From the NCBI GenBank assembly GCA_023079485.1, contig CM041083.1, positions 153,220,552-153,284,551 of the forward strand: a stretch of DNA of 64,000 nucleotides, read 5' to 3'. This DNA is from Archilochus colubris. Lineage: Eukaryota > Chordata > Aves > Apodiformes > Trochilidae. The notes below the pieces were generated by a model that saw only the letters and a program-made list of their open reading frames with translations, did no database searches and had not been told where the DNA came from. The position numbers and the translations under genes were made by a program. Shown here one piece after another: positions 58,681-64,000 of this stretch (the stretch's first letter is position 1; each line of letters starts with the position of its first letter).

Positions 58681-61600
58681 TTGTTGATATCTTTAGATCT
58701 CTACAATGCAGTTACGATGCAAATAAAATTGCATAGGTATCGTAGATCATTTAAAAACTGATCCTATTGCAGATGGCGAACATAAATTGACAAATATAAA
58801 TGGTAGTACTTATTCTTTTCTCTGCTGCCTGTTCACCCTTCAAAAGGTTTATTATTTCAAGTGGTTTTTATTATTCCCAGTGGCTCCACACCAGGAGGAG
58901 AATGAGGGTAATACTTGGTCTTTACTCATACTTTTTTATTGGCTAGGCTATGGTGTTGATGATGGGGGTTCTTCCTTTTAACTATTGGGTATGTTTGGGT
59001 CATTTCTTAAAATAAAATTTGCTAACACAGTTTACTACCTTTTTGTTCTCTCATCCATAAATTCCATGTTGCATTCCAATTTTACTCTGCAAGATGTGTT
59101 TTACAAATATTTGAGATTTCTTTTTCAAGAAAGAAATCCTGAACTTAGTTTCACTCGGCTGCCAGGGTTGTGTTCCTTTAGTAATCAGTAATTAATCATT
59201 AGTGATTTGTGTCTGCAGCCTGGCACCTTAGCTCTATTGTCCTCTTGTTGCATTTTCAAGGCTATTATTGTCAGCTTGAGCTTGCTCTTTTGGGAGTTCT
59301 TAATACAATCCCATATTTCTTCAGTAGCCTTTAAACTGTGGTTTTATTAGCACAACAGAGTCACTTATAAGCACAGCTGTAAGGTCACTGAGAACTGCTC
59401 TGTACAAAAAAATACAATTCATCAGAAGCCAGACATGAATTTAAACACACAGACACAAAGTGTTTTGATAGCCATTTGTTATCAATTAGCCATTTGCTAA
59501 TAATTTTTTACTAACAACTACAAAACCACTGCTTTGCTGTCAGAATTATTTCATCTATTTTCAATAAAATAGATTCCTGAACACTTCTTATCTTGTTATT
59601 CTTGCAAAATTTCCTCATTTGATTTTTTAATATGAAAAATAAAACATTTTTTCTACATTCCTATATGGAGGAAGTCAAATGACAGAATACTTTTCATCTT
59701 CTGTGTTTTTGTGTTTCTCAGGCTCACTATATGTTACTAGTATAATTCATCACAAGCTATTTGTATCTGCTTTAAACTTTTTGTTGGACTTTGCATAATT
59801 TATTTCATTGTGTATCATGCATCATACTCAAATGATTTTTTAATTATTATTGTTATATTTAATTGGAGGAGACGTTTGCACGTAATCATAAGAGTTAAGT
59901 CCTGTAAGTATTTTTTTGGTACTTCATCTCTTGCTGTGAGCATCAGCACTACTGAGAGGAAGAAAAAAATTTTGTTAAGTTTCTTGAGATGTAAGTTTTC
60001 CTGGTGTTGAAAATGGGACAGCTTATCCTCATTCTTTTTCCTAAAAAAGTAAAAAGTATAGGTCGAAAGTGAGAGTAAATATATTCTTACAGTACTTCAC
60101 AATGCTAAATTAGCTTCTGTTTTGGACGGATTATTCAATCATACAATGGTTCATAGGGAGATAGGGATCATAGCTCAAAGGATAGAGGAAAAAAGCCAAA
60201 TGACCTAATTTACTTTCATTGCCAGATGTGGCTTGCTATAAACACTATCTGTGCTTGGAAAAACCTTATGATAGTCCAGACTTGTCTTTATTCTTTTCTG
60301 TTGAAAAGAATGACACGCAGAATAGGAGTGGGTTGTTAGCCTTAATTTCCCAGAAGAAGCCTCTGTGATTACACTTATAGATGTGCTTTCAGATCCTTCG
60401 ACTTGAGAAAGAGTAGTTAGCTGAAAGTAAACCAAACCTGTAAACCAGTTTTAACCTCCTACATTGAATTTCTAATTTTGTCTGTGTAATATCGAAGATT
60501 AGCTTCCCACTGGTAACTAGTTCTTTGTGTTCCTAATGTAGGTGTTAATCAATCTCTACTACTAGTGAAGAAAACTAAACACTTTTAAAGGCCTTGTCAG
60601 GGTGTCACAGAGCATCTTTCTTTTTCCATCCACTCAACAGAATGTTAAATGCATTTGCTTGACATAATGCATGGCAGGCAACTAATAGAAAAAAATAAGA
60701 AACAAGAAAGATGATTCAAAGAGGATCCTTACGTGTGGTTTTATAATATACGTTTCCTTCAACATGAAGATTAAAACACTGAACTGACTTTAAAGTGAAG
60801 TCACTTAAAAACAGAGGTGAAAATGGATTGCTGTAGAGCTATGGCTCACTGAAGACTAGGATGCCTAGGTTCATACCAGGGGAAAAAACAGGAAAAAAAA
60901 AAAAATCCCATCTACTGTCAGACAGCCCAAGAACTACTTTTTTTGGAACTGGGTCACCATGAAGTTGAGAATGCATCTGAGTTCAGAAAAAGGTATGACC
61001 CAAAGAACCCTGAGTTTTTAAATTGGTTCAATACACAACTAAGAATATGTGTTTCTTTCCTACTCTCAATTTTTTGCAGTTCAAACTTTACATTCTTTGT
61101 ACTAAGAAGCTCCTAAAAGAAGTGAATAGGAACTAAATACTTTCAGCCATCAAAATGTTTACACAATTAAAACTTCCACAGATTATGAACAATAAGATTT
61201 AGGCACCTAAATCCAATTTACGCAATTCCTATTCCCATAAATGATCCTACTATTAGTCTACCAGAAATTTTAAACCTTTACATGATTTTTTGCTTTTTCA
61301 TTCCTATCCATGTCCTACATATCTAAGTTAATATACTAGTGTACGATAATAATTTCAGATAGTCATCACTGAAAGATCACAGGTAACAGAATTCCATCCA
61401 ATGTTCTCTTTCTCCAGGCTTCTCATCCTAAAGGTGAGACATTTATTTTAAACCCATCAAAGAGAAAACAGAACATCATATGGTCATTAGTTCAGAGACT
61501 TCTTGAAATCATGTTGTATCCTGAAATTCCTGTCAATAGGTTACTTTAAAATATGTCCCTCTCATGAATCACAAAAAAAACCTTCCTTTGCATATCTTGT

Positions 61601-61865
61601 TGAAAATAGTATTAATTATACTATACAAACAGTGGTAATAAGAAGGAAGAACTCATTAACTTCCAAAGAAAACAGCAAAAACCTTAATAGAGAAGCAGGA
61701 TTTAGAAACTATCTTCAAGTATATGAAAGGTTTATTGGTGGCTTAAGTGATTTGCTGTGTCTCAGGTAATGAGCTTTAGCTTAAGAGTACTTCACTGGCA
61801 GCATGGTATAATACTGCCAATATGTACATCATATCTAATCTGTTTCTTCAGAAATACTAACTATA
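58681..61865. other. Unique AT-rich non-coding stretch
   Basis: No gene or transposon recognised. The segment 59140-59420 is less AT-rich and contains a homeodomain-like TAATTAATCATTAG at 59189-59202. Small frames (58787-59191, 60205-60435) lack domains. Confidence 0.55.
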
Positions 61866-61920
61866 TAGAATCATAGAGCAGCTTGGGTTAGAAGGAACCT
61901 GAAAGATCATTTAGTTAAAA
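61866..61920 (-). mobile_element. Very short CR1 3' end (about 55 bp)
   Basis: Reverse complement of the CR1 terminus: AGAATCATAGAGCAGCTTGG, then TTAGAAGGAACCTGAAAGAT and CATTTAGTT. No clear duplication found. Confidence 0.82.
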
Positions 61921-64000
61921 TGCACAAAAATTATGTTTCTTTTTTCTTTACATCTATTAAGCTGATATCTCCTAAATAAATCACAATGGAATAAGCAAGA
62001 AAATTATTCTTCCTCAGAAAAGCACACTTAATCTCATATTGAATTATAGTAAAGTCGTTTAATAATTAGGTGGTCTGTATAAGGTTAGGCAACACTATTC
62101 ATTCCCTTTTCATCAATTCCTTTGTCTGATAAATATTCTACCAAGCAGTACATTTGAGGGTAAACTTTTATGCTATTGTTGACATGATTTTTTATGCTTC
62201 AGCATAACTGATAAGCCACTCTTTAGACTCCAAATTTCTATTAAGGCAAAAATTATGTAAACTTCAGTAAAAAAATTGACACTGTTGTAGAAATACTACC
62301 TTGTAGATATTCCTGAAGTTTATATTAAATACATAAATGAATTATTTCCTTGTTTTTACAGAATTAAAGAGAAGTCAGAGTAATTTCAAAACCAAGGAAA
62401 GCTACTGACAATGACAAATCCATATATGACTTTTGTATCACTTCAGAGCGATATCATTTCCTTCTAAATCACTGTGAACTGGAAGTATCACTGAATATTA
62501 AAAGTATCCTTTCTCACAGGCACCTGATTCAAACATATATTAAGGTTAAAATTTCAAATAATAAAATATTCAAATATTAAATGTTCAAATATTTGAAATA
62601 TTCAAATATTAAATATAATATTTAATATTACTTAGGATAGAAAAGAAATGGAAGGGCCATGACTTTCTAAATAATGTCAATAGATATTTAGGAACATTTT
62701 TACAGTAATATTAAACCCCAGACACATCACGTCTCTAAGACATGTTTTATACTGAAATAACAAAATTTCTGGTGCTACCATTCCTTTGGAAGAACTTCTG
62801 ATTTAAAGCACTCCATAAAAATGTCAGCAAAAAAATCCATACTCTTTTATCTGAATTGTATAAAAAAATATTGTAAGCATAAAAATATCACACATTCTGT
62901 AACTTTTGAAAGATTTTTCTGGTACTTAATTGTTTTATAAAGGCAATTACTTTGAATAAAGGATGTTATTTTTAAAATCTAAGTTTTTGAGTTTAGAGAT
63001 CATAAAAGCCTACCTCCTTGTAGCCTCCATCTTTTCTTTCTACTTAGTTGAAAATAATTGTACAGGTAAGACCAAAGTGAATGCATTTCCACCCAGTGCA
63101 TGTAGATATTTTACCATGTAACTGGTTTTCTATTTTTTGCAGATCAGTCCAAAAAATATACTGTAGAAATATTGCACTGCCTGAAGAGGCAAAAAATCCT
63201 TTTGAATAGATGAGAGCACTGTCTAAGCATTTCATTCAGTGAAGAGTCCTTTGTTGTTATATGTTATTTCTAGGAAGCTGAATGAAATTAGTAATGGTAA
63301 AGGGTCATAATTTCAAATTCCAGCAAATTGTTTTGCTTCAATTGAAGCCATCAGATACTGTAACAATAAAAAATGGAAAATAATAATTCTAAATTCATAG
63401 TACATATATAGTACTCTTACATTGCCTTTAGCATTTGACAGAATCTATTTGCATATGCAGCTTTCTTAAAACCTTAAAACCACATCTTTTTTATTCTTTT
63501 GAATAAGATAATTTATTCTTCTTGGGACAACGGAAATAATTTTTGTGTAAAAGTTTTAGCCTGTGGGAATAGTTGTAGGATAAGACACTGTAGGATAAAG
63601 AGTTGATCCGTGTAATAATATTCTCTAGGAAACAAATAGATTTCCTCTCTGTCAGAATGCTCTGATTTATCTCCCCTTGAATTGTTGTACACAATAGGAT
63701 ATTTGCCATGGTCATACATCATTAATTATTCCAGCTTTAGAGGTGTTTCAATGAGTTTTGCAGCAGAATTGTCCAGTTTTCAGAATAATGGTGTCATGAG
63801 ATCTATTCACAAACCTCTGCTCCCAGAGGGCACAGGATACTTAAAACCACACACCTCTCTGAAGAGATGATGCATCATTTTGCAAAATTAATAACATAGA
63901 TTCATAATTTCTGAGCATTTTTCAATGCTATGCAATCAGTCTATTAGTGCTATAGTGCTAGAAACACACAACTCATATTTTGTTAACAAATTTTCATCTA
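61921..64000. other. Unique AT-rich non-coding stretch to window end
   Basis: No gene or transposon recognised. AT-rich ATTCAAATATT repeats occur near 62555-62630. The frames near 63491-63870 have no domain. Confidence 0.6.

Noticed and set aside
1..64000. CRISPR arrays, bacterial operons, tRNA or rRNA genes
   Set aside because: None seen. Repeats here are CR1, LTR or simple repeats, and the sequence is vertebrate in character.

Overview
This window looks like non-coding nuclear DNA from a bird. It is AT-rich and has no convincing protein-coding gene, tRNA or rRNA. Open frames are short and have no conserved host domain apart from decayed retroelement reading frames. The avian assignment rests on CR1 LINE fragments ending in the octamer tail ATTCTATG or ATTCTGTG, preceded by the CR1 3' UTR, and on avian-type ERVL LTRs. 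I cannot name the species. No exon or promoter is visible, so I cannot tell whether this is an intergenic gene desert or part of a large intron.

Layout. 1-6.4 kb: unique AT-rich DNA with one CR1 copy (3.3-4.3 kb). 6.4-11.1 kb: dense retroelement block, made of an old minus-strand CR1 carrying a tiny CR1 insert, then a plus-strand ERV protease/reverse transcriptase fossil, then a CR1 (about 1.16 kb) inserted inside another CR1. 11.1-17 kb: mostly unique, with a (CA)20 microsatellite and an ERV RNase H/integrase fossil at 14.2-15.0 kb. 17-19 kb: plus-strand CR1 split by a minus-strand CR1. 20.5 kb: long polypyrimidine tract. 21.5-22 kb: ERVL-type solo LTR. 25.8-35 kb: a second retroelement cluster, with seven or more CR1 pieces on both strands, a probable small LTR inside one of them, and an ERVL-type LTR split by a CR1. 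35-41 kb: unique DNA apart from a 37-bp CR1 insert. 41.2-44.1 kb and 49.9-52.1 kb: long CR1 copies covering much of the ORF2 reverse transcriptase. 55.2-55.5 kb: a 324-bp solo LTR with a perfect 6-bp target-site duplication. The remainder is unique, with two short CR1 ends.

No functional gene system is present. Every retroelement frame I could follow is broken by stops, frameshifts, deletions or changed catalytic motifs. The most informative content is the insertion history: three nested CR1 insertions plus one 37-bp micro-CR1, each flanked by a 5-bp direct repeat, and LTRs whose repeat lengths fit their retroviral classes. Family assignments come from recognising sequence, not from a database search. 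Boundaries without a stated duplication are approximate to about 10-40 bases.
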